A stretch of 64,000 nucleotides of DNA from Allium sativum (GCA_030737875.1 CM060920.1:477616861-477680860); one strand, 5' to 3'. Shown: positions 23,786-34,483, counted from the stretch's first letter. Made by a program: numbers and translations. The notes: a model not told the origin generated them from the letters alone.

Positions 23786-23790
23786 TAAAC
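23786..23790. repeat. Target-site duplication of element D, left copy (TAAAC)
   Basis: TAAAC precedes the D LTR and recurs at 34479-34483. The undisturbed site in B's left LTR is at 1130-1141 (ATATAAACGAGG). Confidence 0.95.
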
Positions 23791-24168
23791 TGTAACACCC
23801 CACACCCGCTAAGGTCACTCACTAAGGGAATGCCTTAACTTCGGTGGAGCATTTTAAGTGAGTATAGAACAGAAAAATTACAACAAGACAGATATAAATA
23901 CTTGAAAATCTAAAACATTCTTTCATAGCAGCAGAAGGTAAACATGTTTAGTTACAACACCATAAAGAGTCAAGTACTAAATATCCATCCTGATAAAAAC
24001 ATAAGTACATAATCCCACTACATAAACAATAGCCATAAAAGAAAAGATAAGCTAGGCTTTACATCACGGTCCAAGCTCCAGAAGATAGATAAAGATGTCT
24101 GATCAAAGCCCACTAGTGCTAGGCCCAACCTGAGGACCTGAGGGGGAAAAATATAAAAACAACGGGGT

Positions 24169-24182
24169 CAGACATAAGTCTG
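24169..24182 (-). other. Conserved U5-side hairpin, compensated form (D, left LTR)
   Basis: CAGAC/GTCTG around ATAA, extending to TCAGAC/GTCTGA. Compared with CAGTC/GACTG in A, B and E, both arms changed and pairing is kept. Right copy: 31224-31237. Confidence 0.7.
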
Positions 24183-24526
24183 AGTGAGCCCTATAACTTT
24201 AACCACACAATCATTAAAATAATTAGGGTGTGATATAAACTTGGCACGGGATGACTAGGGATAAATGACTACACTAAGTAGCCAACTAGACGTAGGATAA
24301 CTAAGATAACGGTAAAGACGCATCTACCCACCCAAGGATAATTACTAACTGCACCACACCAGTCATTCCTACTTAAAGGTTGATCCCTCTCAAGGACTTA
24401 GAAAATTTTCCCAGTAGTTTCGTGTACCCCTAGCTGACTGCATAAGTGACGTCTGCCCCTATCTCCACTAGGTGTACCCACTACTCCCAAGCGATCGGCT
24501 CCCTACCGTAGATACCCGTGCTGGCC

Positions 24527-24557
24527 CCACAATGGGGTGTATCACTCCCCAAAGTGG
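24527..24557 (-). other. TGTATCA-loop hairpin (D, left LTR)
   Basis: CCAC/GTGG, then a symmetric AA/AA internal loop, then TGGGG/CCCCA around TGTATCACT. Right copy: 31582-31612. Element E has the same loop on a different 9-bp stem (35805-35833). Confidence 0.65.
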
Positions 24558-24820
24558 CAACCCGATACAACAAATGGTGCACGGCTTATATCTACACGAT
24601 GCAACAACGTCTTACCTACCAGCCCGGGTCCACACACGCATATGAAACCCGTTGGACTCGCGTTGCCACCGCTACCCCGTTTTGGCCTCTTATAGTCAAG
24701 CCCAGTATGCGTGTCCCGTCCTCGACATGGGTCGAGCCCAATAAGATACATATGGGTTACTGGTTGAAATGGGCCCCCACAAGCTACTACTTAAGCTTGT
24801 CATTTTATCTAGTGCATCCC

Positions 24821-25100
24821 ACTTAACCCCTTTTTATAATCATGCCCACTTACATGTTAAGGTTTGGTTAAGTCATCTAATCATATTTCAATTGCCACTC
24901 AAGGCACCCACTAGATTCCTACATGCCACCCAAGGCATCCACTTAACCCTTTAATCATGTTTAGTTACATGTTCCCCTTTGGTTAAGTATTTTAATCGTA
25001 TTTTCTATTGCCACCCAAGGCAACCACTAGATTTTTCCACATGCCACCCAAGGCACCCACTTAACCCCTCATGCCCCTCTACATGCTAATATGGTTAAGT
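24821..25100. repeat. Alternating ACTTAACC / GGTTAAGT series (D, left LTR)
   Basis: ACTTAACCC at 24821, 24941 and 25059 alternates with GGTTAAGT at 24866, 24981 and 25093, giving three potential hairpins within a 118-120 bp repeat. The repeat also carries CCACCCAAGGCA. Right copy: about 31876-32155. Confidence 0.75.
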
Positions 25101-25134
25101 GTTTCTTAATTAATTAATTAAGATCATGACCTCA

Positions 25135-25233
25135 TAAAGACCTCTCACATTAGACCACCTTTTATGACCGTTGGATATGCCGGTTGGGTCCGGGCAGCCT
25201 TACGTCATAAAAGGGTCTAACCTCGTGTCTTTA
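25135..25233 (-). other. 99-nt multi-stem module 1 (D, left LTR)
   Basis: Stems from outside in: TAAAGAC/GTCTTTA (25135-25141, 25227-25233), TTAGAC/GTCTAA (25150-25155, 25215-25220), CCTTTTATGAC/GTCATAAAAGG (25058-like arm at 25058+100, i.e. 25158-25168, with 25204-25214), then an apical TGCCGG/CCGGGCA. Right copy: 32190-32288. Confidence 0.75.
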
Positions 25234-25258
25234 CTTTAATCACGTTTTTAGTTTGTGC

Positions 25259-25357
25259 CTAAGACCTCTCACATTGGGCTAACATTTGTAGTAGCTGGTT
25301 AAGCCGGTTGGGTCCGGGCAGTCTTATGCTACAAATGAGTCCAACCTCGTGTCTTAG
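25259..25357 (-). other. 99-nt multi-stem module 2 (D, left LTR)
   Basis: The same plan as module 1 with other stems: CTAAGAC/GTCTTAG (25259-25265, 25351-25357), TTGGGCT/AGTCCAA with one G/T pair (25274-25280, 25338-25344), CATTTGTAG/CTACAAATG (25283-25291, 25329-25337), apical GCCGG/CCGGGC. Right copy: 32314-32412. Confidence 0.75.
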
Positions 25358-25856
25358 TCGATTAATTACACCTAATTAATCACCCCCATAATTTGTATTA
25401 ATTATCCATGTTCATATTCAAGTTTTCAAGAATATGGGTAGACCTAACTCAATAGGTAAATTCCCAATTCCATAATATGGGTAGACCTAACTTAATAGGT
25501 AAATTCCCAATTATGTCCATCCACTTTATGGTATGTATAATCATACCAACTTCACATAATTTATCATAACATGTTTATATGATTAACCCCATCGTTCCCA
25601 CGTAATTCGTTCTCATAACATGACATATAATTGGGAAGATTCATCATAAATATAATGGGTTCAACTTAGCATAACACTTGCATTAACATGGGTTTAAAAG
25701 GTGTCAACTTGCATCATACATTAAACCCAACTAGCATAAATCATTAACCCAAACTTGCATGAATCACATATGTCATAAAGAGGGTAACTTGCATTTTTAT
25801 GTATGTCATACAAAGGGTTAAACTTGCATATGTATGTATGACATACAAAGGGGTAA

Positions 25857-26190
25857 ACTTGCATAACATGTCATATGTCACTTGCATGTAAACAAACACC
25901 AAACTTGCATAACATGTCATAGGTGAACTTGCATATTAACAAACACCAAACTTGCATAACATGTCATAGGTGAACTTGCATATTAACAAACACCAAACTT
26001 GCATAACATGTCATAGGTGAACTTGCATATTAACAAACACCAAACTTGCATAGCATATTATATGTCAACTTACATATAATCAAACACTTAACTTGCATAA
26101 CATGTCATAGGTGAACTTGCATATTAACAAACACCAAACTTGCATAACATGTCATAGGTGAACTTGCATATTAACAAACACCAAACTTGC
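25857..26190. repeat. 47-bp tandem array (D, left LTR)
   Basis: The unit is ACTTGCATAACATGTCATAG, then GTGA, then ACTTGCATATTAACAAACAC, then CAA. Five standard units and one variant (ATAGCATATTATATGTCAAC) are seen, flanked to about 26440 by looser ACTTGCATAACAT repeats. Confidence 0.9.
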
Positions 26191-26844
26191 ATAACATCAT
26201 GAACATGTAACTTGTGACTTGCATAACTTGCATGACATCATGAACATGTAACATATGGCTTGCATAACTTGCATAACATTTCAAACATGTAGTATATTAC
26301 TTGCATAACTTGCATAATATCACAAACACATAGCATATAACTTGCATGTCATGCATAACATCATTAACACATAGCACATAACTTGCATAACATCATTAAC
26401 ACATAGCATACAACTTGCATAACTTGCATTGATCCACATTCATAGCCATAACCTCATTATATCCTATCATAATCATTTCAATAATTGGTCATTAAGGCTA
26501 TAGAAAACTCACAACTTGTTGATTAGACTTCTTATGAATATATTAAAAGATTGAGACGAAGCCACTAAGCTATCAACTCAAAAACTCCAAATAAGAATGC
26601 TCCAAATGAAAACCCTTGAGCCAAATCAATAATAAAGATCCTAGCTTTGATGAAGAAAAGCCTTGAATCAAACTTAGAAACACTTAAGCAAGCTTAGGAA
26701 CTCTTATACTTCTTTAGAAACTCTCTCATATGATTAGAGATGGAGATTATGACAAGAGGATGAGGGTGGAGGCCATGAGAGAACATTTTGGCATAGTTTA
26801 GCTATAGGATTGAATAATGAGCATTTAGGTTTAGGTTAGGGGTC

Positions 26845-26853
26845 TTTTTATAG
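26845..26853 (-). promoter_or_regulatory. TATA box of D (left LTR copy)
   Basis: The minus strand TTCTATAAAAAGACC is a good plant TATA box, about 425 nt inside the LTR from its 5' end. The copy at 34049-34057 is in the 5' LTR and would drive D. Confidence 0.6.
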
Positions 26854-27276
26854 AAGACTAGGATAGTTTTAGCCATAGGATAAACCTTAGTTTAGATCCT
26901 AGCCATCAAAGCATGTCTTGGGGAAGAAGTCAAGTGTAGGAACTATCTAGGGCCTTTAGATTAAAGCTGAACCATGAGAACCATTCAAATGCAAAATCTG
27001 CATTTGAGCGAATCGGCCCACGGGTTGACAGCCAAACACCCTGGATTAACCCCTAGTCGACCCAGCGAGCTCGGGTCGACCTCAAAAATCGGCCGGTTTG
27101 GTTATTCCCCTCTCCCAATTCGCTGTTTTGAACATTTTTGCATATTTATTTATTTAATTTTCAATTATATATATATATATCAATATATATATATATATTT
27201 CTCTGCGCAACCCATTTCACTTAATTAAGTATACTTTAATTTGTGAATTTTTATGTTCAAATTACGGGGTGTTACA

Positions 27277-27289
27277 TTCTCCCCTCCTT
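27277..27289 (-). promoter_or_regulatory. Polypurine tract of D
   Basis: The minus strand reads AAGGAGGGGAGAA directly before the LTR. It is preceded by TTTCGGGGACGAAATCC, the shared chromovirus motif. Confidence 0.85.
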
Positions 27290-27852
27290 AAAGGATTTCG
27301 TCCCCGAAATCTCTAAGTCAAGAAGAACGTATCCTACCAACCAAACAACCATCTACTAAACCATCAAACACTGGCATCCATTGTCCTTAAAATTTCTAAT
27401 GACATATGAACATATGCAAAAAGTGTGTGTATATGCCCGTATACTAATGCTAAATCAGGCGGTCTACTGATTCAGTTGACCTCCTTAATGCAATCCATGA
27501 TAGTGCCATGCATCCAATATGTATGCGGAAGAACCCTATCGACACATACTATCTCTACATGTGTGCACAACCATACACCAAAATGCATCATCCATATGAT
27601 AACGCAACCATTATACATCCATTAATATAGCTACCTACACACAATTTATGTAATATGCAATATGAAGTGATTGAGCCGATCTAGTGCCTAGAGTGTGTGT
27701 ATATGCATCCACGAGCAACCACTAGCAACCACTTGCATCCACACGCATCCATCAAACATAACATGTCTCAAACACATGTTTCAACCATAGGTTTTATCCT
27801 ATCTAAAGGTCAAAGGTACTAATGAGAGGACATACTAAAGATAAGATAAGTA
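27290..27852 (-). other. Spacer between pol and polypurine tract (D)
   Basis: Non-coding, and matches E's spacer (37826-38424) in GAGCCGATCTAGTGCCTA (on the plus strand) and AGTGTGTGTATATG. It is rich in short CAACCACT/CATCCA repeats. No gene is seen. Confidence 0.6.
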
Positions 27853-28626
27853 CTAGACAAACGATAAAGGAGAAGTTAAAAGACATATCCTCAAAAGAAA
27901 TGGGTACAATGAACGCATCTTCACTTCTGTCTCCCAAGTAGCCTTACTCTCACCTTCTCCCCTTTTCACTTTGACTAGTCGAACCTCTCTGTTTCTCAAC
28001 TTCCTAATCTCTGACCCAAGGATGCGGGTAGGAGCTCGTTGAATAGTCGCATCACGCTCTACCTCCACTTCTTTAAGCAAGCTCGGTTCTACCGCCTCTG
28101 CGGTCTCATGTAGGCACTTCCTCAAATGTGACACATGGAATACGTCTTGTTCCCTATGCAACCGAACTATCTCTCGAATATAAACTGAAGCTAGACATGG
28201 AACAGTCCTCTTGCTCTTCACGGGTATGAAATGGGCACTCTTAGTAAGTCTATCTACCACAACCCAAATTCCCGTATTACCCTTCCTCGATCTTGGTAAC
28301 CCATCAATAAAATCCGTCGAGACGCTATCCAACTTCCATTGCGGAACTTCCAATGAGTGAAGCAACCCACCCGGTTTCTTTTGCTTCGCTTCCACCTGTT
28401 GGCACACCAAGCATCTAGCGACATACTCGGCCACATCTTTCTTCATACCGGCCCAAAAGAAAACTCGCTTCATGTCTTGGTACATCTTGTCCCCACCGGG
28501 ATGAATAGTCATCCTAAAACGATACGCCTTATCAAGAATAGCCTTCCTCAAACCCTCGTCTTGCGGTACGCAAAGTCTACTGTCTCTACGCAAGCACCCC
28601 CTATCGTCTAGGGTGTACCTACTCAA
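27853..28626 (-). pseudogene. Integrase-chromodomain fragment with internal deletion (D)
   Basis: A 257-codon open frame. Residues 34-76 are the zinc-binding region, but the usual leading HH is YR, leaving H42, C72 and C75. Residues 95-157 are the first part of the integrase core, with the first catalytic Asp at 105. After IVRLH (157) the frame jumps to DVFHVSHL, which lies near the end of normal integrase, so the second Asp, the Glu and about 190 residues are missing. Residues 195-243 form the C-terminal chromodomain-like part (RILGSEIRKLRNREV, ATWETE). The deletion keeps the frame. In the intact family the protein inserts cDNA into chromatin; this version cannot catalyse it. E's copy (38568-39794) shows what was lost. 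Confidence 0.85.
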
Positions 28627-28656
28627 ATGGCTGGACGACTTCCCCCTTATGAGCCT

Positions 28657-29040
28657 CTATACCAACTCAACCAACTGTGGGTCGTCCCTCTGTGCCTCGC
28701 CAATCTGTCTCAAAAGGGTAGGTCTGACCTCCAAGGATGCTAGCAAATCGGGTATAAAGTCAACGGAAGGTCTGAAATCAAACATCGAGATAAATTCCAA
28801 GCTTCGTCGTTCCACGAACAATGGACTCAAGGACAACCTTTTTCCGCTCAAGGCGTCCGCCACCACGCTATCTCGAAATCATAGGATGCTAAGAACTCCA
28901 TCCACCTTTGTTGTCTCAAGACTATGCGCTCGAAGAGCCTCCAACACTTCCCTAAGATGTAGGGCATGCTTTTCTCCACTTCTGGAGAAAACCAGGATAT
29001 TCTCTCATACAAAATCGTCACAACTATCCATCTCTCACGC
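28657..29040 (-). pseudogene. RNase H end and displaced RT fragment (D)
   Basis: 28657-28866 encodes the end of RNase H and the linker to integrase (starts VADALSGKR; LSR has become LSG). Just upstream on the minus strand, out of frame, are [11 protein letters not shown] RNase H text and then NILVFSRSGEKHALHLREVL, a piece of RT that normally follows the catalytic motif. Joining these removes the RT thumb and most of RNase H. The catalytic loop text appears here and again at 29265-29330, so the region may be duplicated as well as deleted. Confidence 0.7.
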
Positions 29041-29264
29041 AGACCATCCTAGTTGAACTCGACATCCCCCAAATGCAAGCCTCAAAGGCCTAAACCAATA
29101 TCAGACAAACACCCAAGGGACACCTCCTTCGAATTCAGACGACCTACGTGAGATGATACTAGTAAAAACGGCTGAATAATTAAGCCTTTGTCCAACTCTG
29201 GATGTCCTTGCCAGTCTCACTCCAGAACCACCGTAGATCAAATAACTGGCTTCGCTTAACCTGT
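29041..29264 (-). other. Unrecognised stretch inside D pol
   Basis: It lies between two RT fragments. I recognise no retroelement or host protein. It may be filler acquired during the deletion. Confidence 0.35.
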
Positions 29265-29504
29265 TCAGCACACACGAAAACTTATTTCGCTTTTAGAAAA
29301 GACCAAGATGTCCTCCACAAAGACCACTACGAAGTTGTTTAGGTACTCCCTGAACACCCTACTCATCAAATCAACAAAATATGCGGGGGCGTTCATCAAA
29401 CCAAATGGCATCACCAGCCACTCATAGAAACCATCCGGAGTCCTAAAGGCGGTCTTCTCTATACTATCCTCAGTCACTCCCAACTGATGAAACTCCGTGG
29501 CCAA
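29265..29504 (-). pseudogene. Reverse transcriptase palm fragment (D)
   Basis: Encodes [19 protein letters not shown], then MPFGLMNAPAYF, then FVEDILVFSK. The family has FVDD at the active site; here the first Asp is Glu. The frame differs from the upstream fragment, so a frameshift lies near 29490. Confidence 0.85.
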
Positions 29505-30076
29505 GTCCCACTGCGAAACACTGAGGCGCCAACCAACCGATCAAAAAGATCATCAATCCTCGGCAATGGGTGTCTATTCTTCTTTGTTATCTTGTTAAAC
29601 TCACTATAGTCTACACAAAGTCTGAGGGACCCATCCGCCTTCATGGCAAAAACTACTGGAGCACCCCACTCCGATATACTTCGTCTTCTGAACCCCTTCT
29701 CAAGCAAATCGCCTACTTGCTTATGGAGTTCCCTCCTCTCACGAGGAGCCATGTGGCACACTGGCCAAGATACTGGTTTGGCATTGTCTACCGGATATAT
29801 TCGGAAGTCAATCTCCCGCTCCGGAGGTAAGCCCTTCACCTCCTCAAACACATCCGAGTATTCCCGGACCACTCTAACAGATCGCAAACTCTCGACCGAC
29901 GTGTCAAGCGATTCTAGATAACTTAGCATAACATATTCCATGGGATTACAAGAGATCTCGAGAGTGTTACCCAAGCGGGTCATAAGCCTAACAACTCTCC
30001 TTTCACAAACAAGAACGACACCATTACTGGATAACCAGTCCATGCCCAAAACTAACCCATAGCCCGTGAAGCCCAA
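29474..30076 (-). pseudogene. Protease end, linker and RT fingers (D)
   Basis: A 200-codon open frame. [10 protein letters not shown] near the start is the protease C-terminal motif. Then come the linker ([20 protein letters not shown]) and the RT fingers ([41 protein letters not shown]). It ends by frameshift before the palm. It is close to E's copy and so shows the same clade. In the family this part reads the RNA template; here it cannot act alone. Confidence 0.9.
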
Positions 30077-30282
30077 AAAGCATCACATCTAAACTCAACG
30101 CTAAGTATAGAAACTTCCAAACCCAAACACATCATGGAGCCCCCAATTGGGTTTGAAACAACTAAGGGATCATCTACTAAACTGGTGTCTAAGTGCAGTG
30201 ACTCAACTAACAACGATGAGATAAACGAACTCGATGCGACAGAATCAAAATAAAGTTCGAACCGGATAATAAAGAAATCCAA
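30052..30282 (-). pseudogene. Retropepsin fragment (D)
   Basis: Matches E's protease (SLVDDPLVVSNPIGGS). The active site DSGA is DSVA, which should abolish cleavage. A frameshift near 30070 separates it from the next fragment. Confidence 0.8.
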
Positions 30283-30490
30283 ATTCCAACCTAGACGGTC
30301 CTATCCCCATCTGGTACACTAGCCGTGAGGGAATACAACTACCCTCCAGAAGATTCCATACCGTGCCCTTGCCCCTTTGGACAATCCTAATAAGGTGTCC
30401 TATTCCTCCAAAAGGATAACTACTAGCCCTCTTCTTCCCATTCTCCACTCGTAATCTCCCACCAATGAGGTTTCGTCCTTCATTAACCAA
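30245..30490 (-). pseudogene. Gag nucleocapsid remnant (D)
   Basis: The text YPFGGIGHLIRIVQRGKG aligns with the second zinc knuckle of E with all cysteines lost, and it ends at FLYYPVRTLF, the start of protease. Upstream capsid sequence is missing. Confidence 0.6.
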
Positions 30491-30831
30491 ACAACTATTT
30501 GAGCCTTCCTCCCATCGTCTATCCTATAGGTATCTACCAGTCCTCCTCCTTCTTGAACCAACTTCTAATCCGACAAATGTCTAAGTCCCTTGAAGTGGTT
30601 TTCCATTCTTATCTATCTTAGAAAGATCATCTATACACGGAGGGGAAATTCAAAAAGAGAGAGGAAGAGATTCAAAACGGATAATTCGAACGATAAAGAT
30701 ATGGCTATTGGGGATTATGCTTTTCTTTCAAAAACTTTTCTCTTAAAAGACATGTTTTTGAAAATACTTCTTCCAAAAATGTTTTAGAAAAATAGTTTTT
30801 CTAAAAAAATTGTCTGTTCTGGTAACCTTAA
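30491..30831 (-). other. Leader of D with strong hairpins
   Basis: The gag capsid region expected here is absent. The perfect 11-bp hairpin TTTTAGAAAAA / TTTTTCTAAAA has a 3-nt loop (30782-30806). CAAAAAC/GTTTTTG lies at about 30729-30760. No gene is seen. Confidence 0.6.
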
Positions 30832-30843
30832 GCTCTGATACCA
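30832..30843 (-). promoter_or_regulatory. Primer-binding site of D (initiator Met tRNA)
   Basis: GCTCTGATACCA, two bases from the right LTR. Confidence 0.95.
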
Positions 30844-32189
30844 TGTGTAACACCCCACACCCGCTAAGGTCACTCACTAAGGGAATGCCTTAACTTCGGT
30901 GGAGCATTTTAAGTGAGTATAGAACAGAAAAATTACAACAAGACAGATATAAATACTTGAAAATCTAAAACATTCTTTCAAAGCAGCAGAAGGTAAACAT
31001 GTTTAGTTACAACATCATAAAGAGTCAAGTACTAAATATCCATCCTGATAAAAACATAAGTACATAATCCCACTACATAAACAATAGCCATAAAAGAAAA
31101 GATAAGCTGGGCTTTACATCACGGTCCAAGCTCCAGAAGATAGATAAAGATGTCTGATCAAAGCCCACTAGTGCTAGGCCCAACCTGAGGACCTGAGGGG
31201 GGAAAAGATAAAAACAACGGGGTCAGACATAAGTCTGAGTGAGCCCTATAACTTTAACCACACAATCATTAAAATAATTAGGGTGTGATATAAACTTGGC
31301 ACGGGATGACTAGGGATAAATGACTACACTAAGTAGCCAACTAGACGTAGGATAACTAAGATAACGGTAAAGACGCATCTACCCACCCAAGGATAATTAC
31401 TAACTGCACCACACCAGTCATTCCTACTTAAAGGTTGATCCCTCTCAAGGACTTAGAAAATTTTCCCAGTAGTTTCGTGTACCCCTAGCTGACTGCATAG
31501 GTGCCGTCTGCCCCTATCTCCACTAGGTGTACGCACTACTCCCAAGCGATCGGCTCCCTACCGTAGATACCCGTGCTGGCCCCACAATGGGGTGTATCAC
31601 TCCCCAAAGTGGCAACCCAATACAACAAATGGTGCACGGCTTATATCTACACGATGCAACAACGTCTTACCTACCAGCCCGGGTCCACACACGCATATGA
31701 AACCCGTTGGACTCGCGTTGCCACCGCTACCCCGTTTTGGCCTCTTATAGTCAAGCCCAGTACGCGTGTCCCATCCTCGACATGGATCGAGCCCAATAAG
31801 ATATATATGGGTTACTGGTTGAAATGGGCCCCTACAAGCTACTACTTAAGCTTGTCATTTTATCTAGTGCATCCCACTTAACCCCTTTTTATAATCATGC
31901 CCACTTACATGTTAAGGTTTGGTTAAGTCATCTAATCATATTTCAATTGCCACTCAAGGCACCCACTAGATTCCTACATGCCACCCAAGGCACCCACTTA
32001 ACCCTTTAATCATGTTTAGTTACATGTTCCCCTTTGGTTAAGTATTTTAATCGTATTTTCTATTGCCACCCAAGGCAACCACTAGATTTTTCCACATGCC
32101 ACCCAAGGCACCCACTTAACCCCTCATGTCCCTCTACATGCTAATATGGTTAAGTGTTTCTTAATTAATTAATTAAGATCATGACCTCA

Positions 32190-32412
32190 TAAAGACCTCT
32201 CACATTAGACCACCTTTTATGATCGCTGGATATGCCGGTTGGGTCCGGGCAGCCTTACGTCATAAAAGGGTCTAACCTCGTGTCTTTACTTTAATCACAT
32301 TTTTAGTTTGTGCCTAAGACCTCTCACATTGGGCTAACATTTGTAGTAGCTGGTTAAGCCGGTTGGGTCCGGGCAGTCTTATGCTACAAATGAGTCCAAC
32401 CTCGTGTCTTAG
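32190..32412 (-). other. Twin 99-nt multi-stem modules (D, right LTR)
   Basis: Copies of 25135-25233 and 25259-25357 at 32190-32288 and 32314-32412. Module 1 has GAT for GAC in its inner arm, one weakened pair. Confidence 0.7.
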
Positions 32413-32910
32413 TCGATTAATTACACCTAATTAATCACCCCATAATTTGTATTAATTATCCATGTTCATATTCAAGTTTTCAAGAATATGGGTAGACCTA
32501 ACTCAATAGGTAAATTCCCAATTCCATAATATGGGTAGACCTAACTTAATAGGTAAATTCCCAATTATGTCCATCCACTTTATGGTATGTATAATCATAC
32601 CAACTTCACATAATTTATCATAACATGTTTATATGATTAACCCCATCGTTCCCACGTAATTCGTTCTCATAACATGACATATAATTGGGAAGATTCATCA
32701 TAAATATAATGGGTTCAACTTAGCATAACACTTGCATTAACATGGGTTTAAAAGGTGTCAACTTGCATCATACATTAAACCCAACTAGCATAAATCATTA
32801 ACCCAAACTTGCATGAATCACATATGTCATAAAGAGGGTAACTTGCATTTTTATGTATGTCATACAAAGGGTTAAACTTGCATATGTATGTATGACATAC
32901 AAAGGGGTAA

Positions 32911-33385
32911 ACTTGCATAACATGTCATATGTCACTTGCATATAAACAAACACCAAACTTGCATAACATGTCATAGGTGAACTTGCATATTAACAAACAC
33001 CAAACTTGCATAACATGTCATAGGTGAACTTGCATATTAACAAATACCAAACTTGCATAGCATATTATATGTCAACTTACATATAATCAAACACTTAACT
33101 TGCATAACATGTCATAGGTGAACTTGCATATTAACAAACACCAAACTTGCATAACATGTCATAGGTGAACTTGCATATTAACAAACACCAAACTTGCATA
33201 ACATGTCATAGGTGAACTTGCATATTAACAAACACCAAACTTGCATAGCATATTATATGTCAACTTACATATAATCAAACACTTAACTTGCATAACATGT
33301 CATAGGTTAACTTGCATATTAACAAACACCAAACTTGCATAACATGTCATAGGTGAACTTGCATATTAACAAACACCAAACTTGC
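32911..33385. repeat. 47-bp tandem array, expanded (D, right LTR)
   Basis: Two, three and two standard units separated by two variant units. This looks like a higher-order duplication of the left-LTR arrangement. Confidence 0.9.
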
Positions 33386-34478
33386 ATAACATCATGAACA
33401 TGTAACTTGTAACTTGCATAACTTGCATGACATCATGAACATGTAACATATGGCTTGCATAACTTGCATAGCATCTCAAACATGTAGCATATTACTTGCA
33501 TAACTTGCATAATATCACAAACACATAGCATATAACTTGCATGTCATGCATAACATCATTAACACATAGCACATAACTTGCATAACATGCATAACATCAT
33601 TAACACATAGCATACAACTTGCATAACTTGCATTGATCCACATTCATAGCCATAACCTCATTATATCCTATCATAATCATTTCAATAATTGGTCATTAAG
33701 GCTATAGAAAACTCACAACTTGTTGATTAGCCTTCTTATGAATATATTAAAAGATTGAGACGAAGCCACTAAGCTATCAACTCAAAAACTCCAAATAAGA
33801 ATGCTCCAAATGAAAACTCTTGAGCCAAATCAATAATAAAGATCCTAGCTTTGATGAAGAAAAGCCTTGAATCAAACTTAGAAACACTTAAGAAAGCTTA
33901 GGAACTCTTATACTTCTTTAGAAACTCTCTCATATGATTAGAGATGGAGATTATGACAAGAGGATGAGGGTGGAGGCCATGAGAGAACATTTTGGCATAG
34001 TTTAGCTATAGGATTGAATAATGAGCATTTAGGTTTAGGTTAGGGGTCTTTTTATAGAAGACTAGGATAGTTTTAGCCATAGGATAAACGTTAGTTTAGA
34101 TCCTAGCCATCAAAGCATGTCTTGGGGAAGAAGTCAAGTGTAGGAACCATCTAGGGACTTTAGATTAAAGCTGAACCATGAGAACCATTCAAATGCAAAA
34201 TCTGCATTTGAGCGAATCGGCCCACGGGTTGACATCCAAACACCCTGGATTAACCCCTAGTCGACCCAGCAGGCTTGGGTCGACCTCAAAAATCGGCTGG
34301 TTTGGTTATTCCCCTCTCCCAATTCACTGTTTTGAACATTTTTGCATATTTATTTATTTAATTTTCAATTATATATATATATATCAATATATATATATAT
34401 TTCTCTGCGCAACCCATTTCACTTAATTAAGTATACTATAATTTGTGAATTTTTATGTTCAAATTACGGGGTGTTACA

Positions 34479-34483
34479 TAAAC
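34479..34483. repeat. Target-site duplication of element D, right copy (TAAAC)
   Basis: Matches 23786-23790. Confidence 0.95.

Larger units (their letters stand above)
20117..23790 (-). mobile_element. Element B right LTR, first segment
   Basis: Begins TGTAACGGCCCAAATTTCC and runs to the D insertion. The part 20117-22650 has no second copy in the window. It contains the GGGCACCCAAGAGT block and the U5-side hairpin (20562-20575), both matching A and C, plus further text loosely matching A's LTR near 2800-3500. Open frames, for example 20608-20925 on the minus strand, match no known protein. Confidence 0.9.
23791..27276 (-). mobile_element. Element D LTR, left copy
   Basis: Contains, left to right, the U5-side hairpin (24169), the TGTATCA-loop hairpin (24527), the alternating ACTTAACC/GGTTAAGT series (24821-25100), twin 99-nt modules (25135-25357), the 47-bp array (25857-26190) and a minus-strand TATA box (26845). 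Open frames at 24518-24826 and 24542-24751 lie on opposite strands of a hairpin region and are not genes. Confidence 0.95.
23791..34478 (-). mobile_element. Ty3/gypsy chromovirus D (Tekay/Del-like), defective, nested in B
   Basis: LTRs 23791-27276 (3486 bp) and 30846-34478 (3633 bp) begin TGTAACACCCCACACCC and end GGGGTGTTACA. The 3569-bp internal domain carries minus-strand remnants in the order zinc knuckle, protease, reverse transcriptase, RNase H, integrase, chromodomain. Most of gag is gone, and RT, RNase H and integrase carry deletions. The LTRs show about 15 differences in the first 1.1 kb by eye, so the insertion is young compared with the decay of its genes. That suggests D was already defective when it moved. 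Confidence 0.95.
30846..34478 (-). mobile_element. Element D LTR, right copy (5' LTR)
   Basis: 147 bp longer than the left copy because the 47-bp array (32911-33385) has about seven standard units and two variant units. Other parts are nearly identical. The 5' LTR TATA box is at 34049-34057. Confidence 0.95.

Noticed and set aside
24518..24826. 102-codon open frame, repeated at 31573-31881
   Set aside because: It recurs only because it lies in the two LTRs of D; it overlaps structured hairpin sequence and matches no protein.
25135..25357. Twin modules as MITEs inserted in the LTR
   Set aside because: No target duplications or terminal repeats at their ends, and the same two-unit layout occurs at the same place in E.
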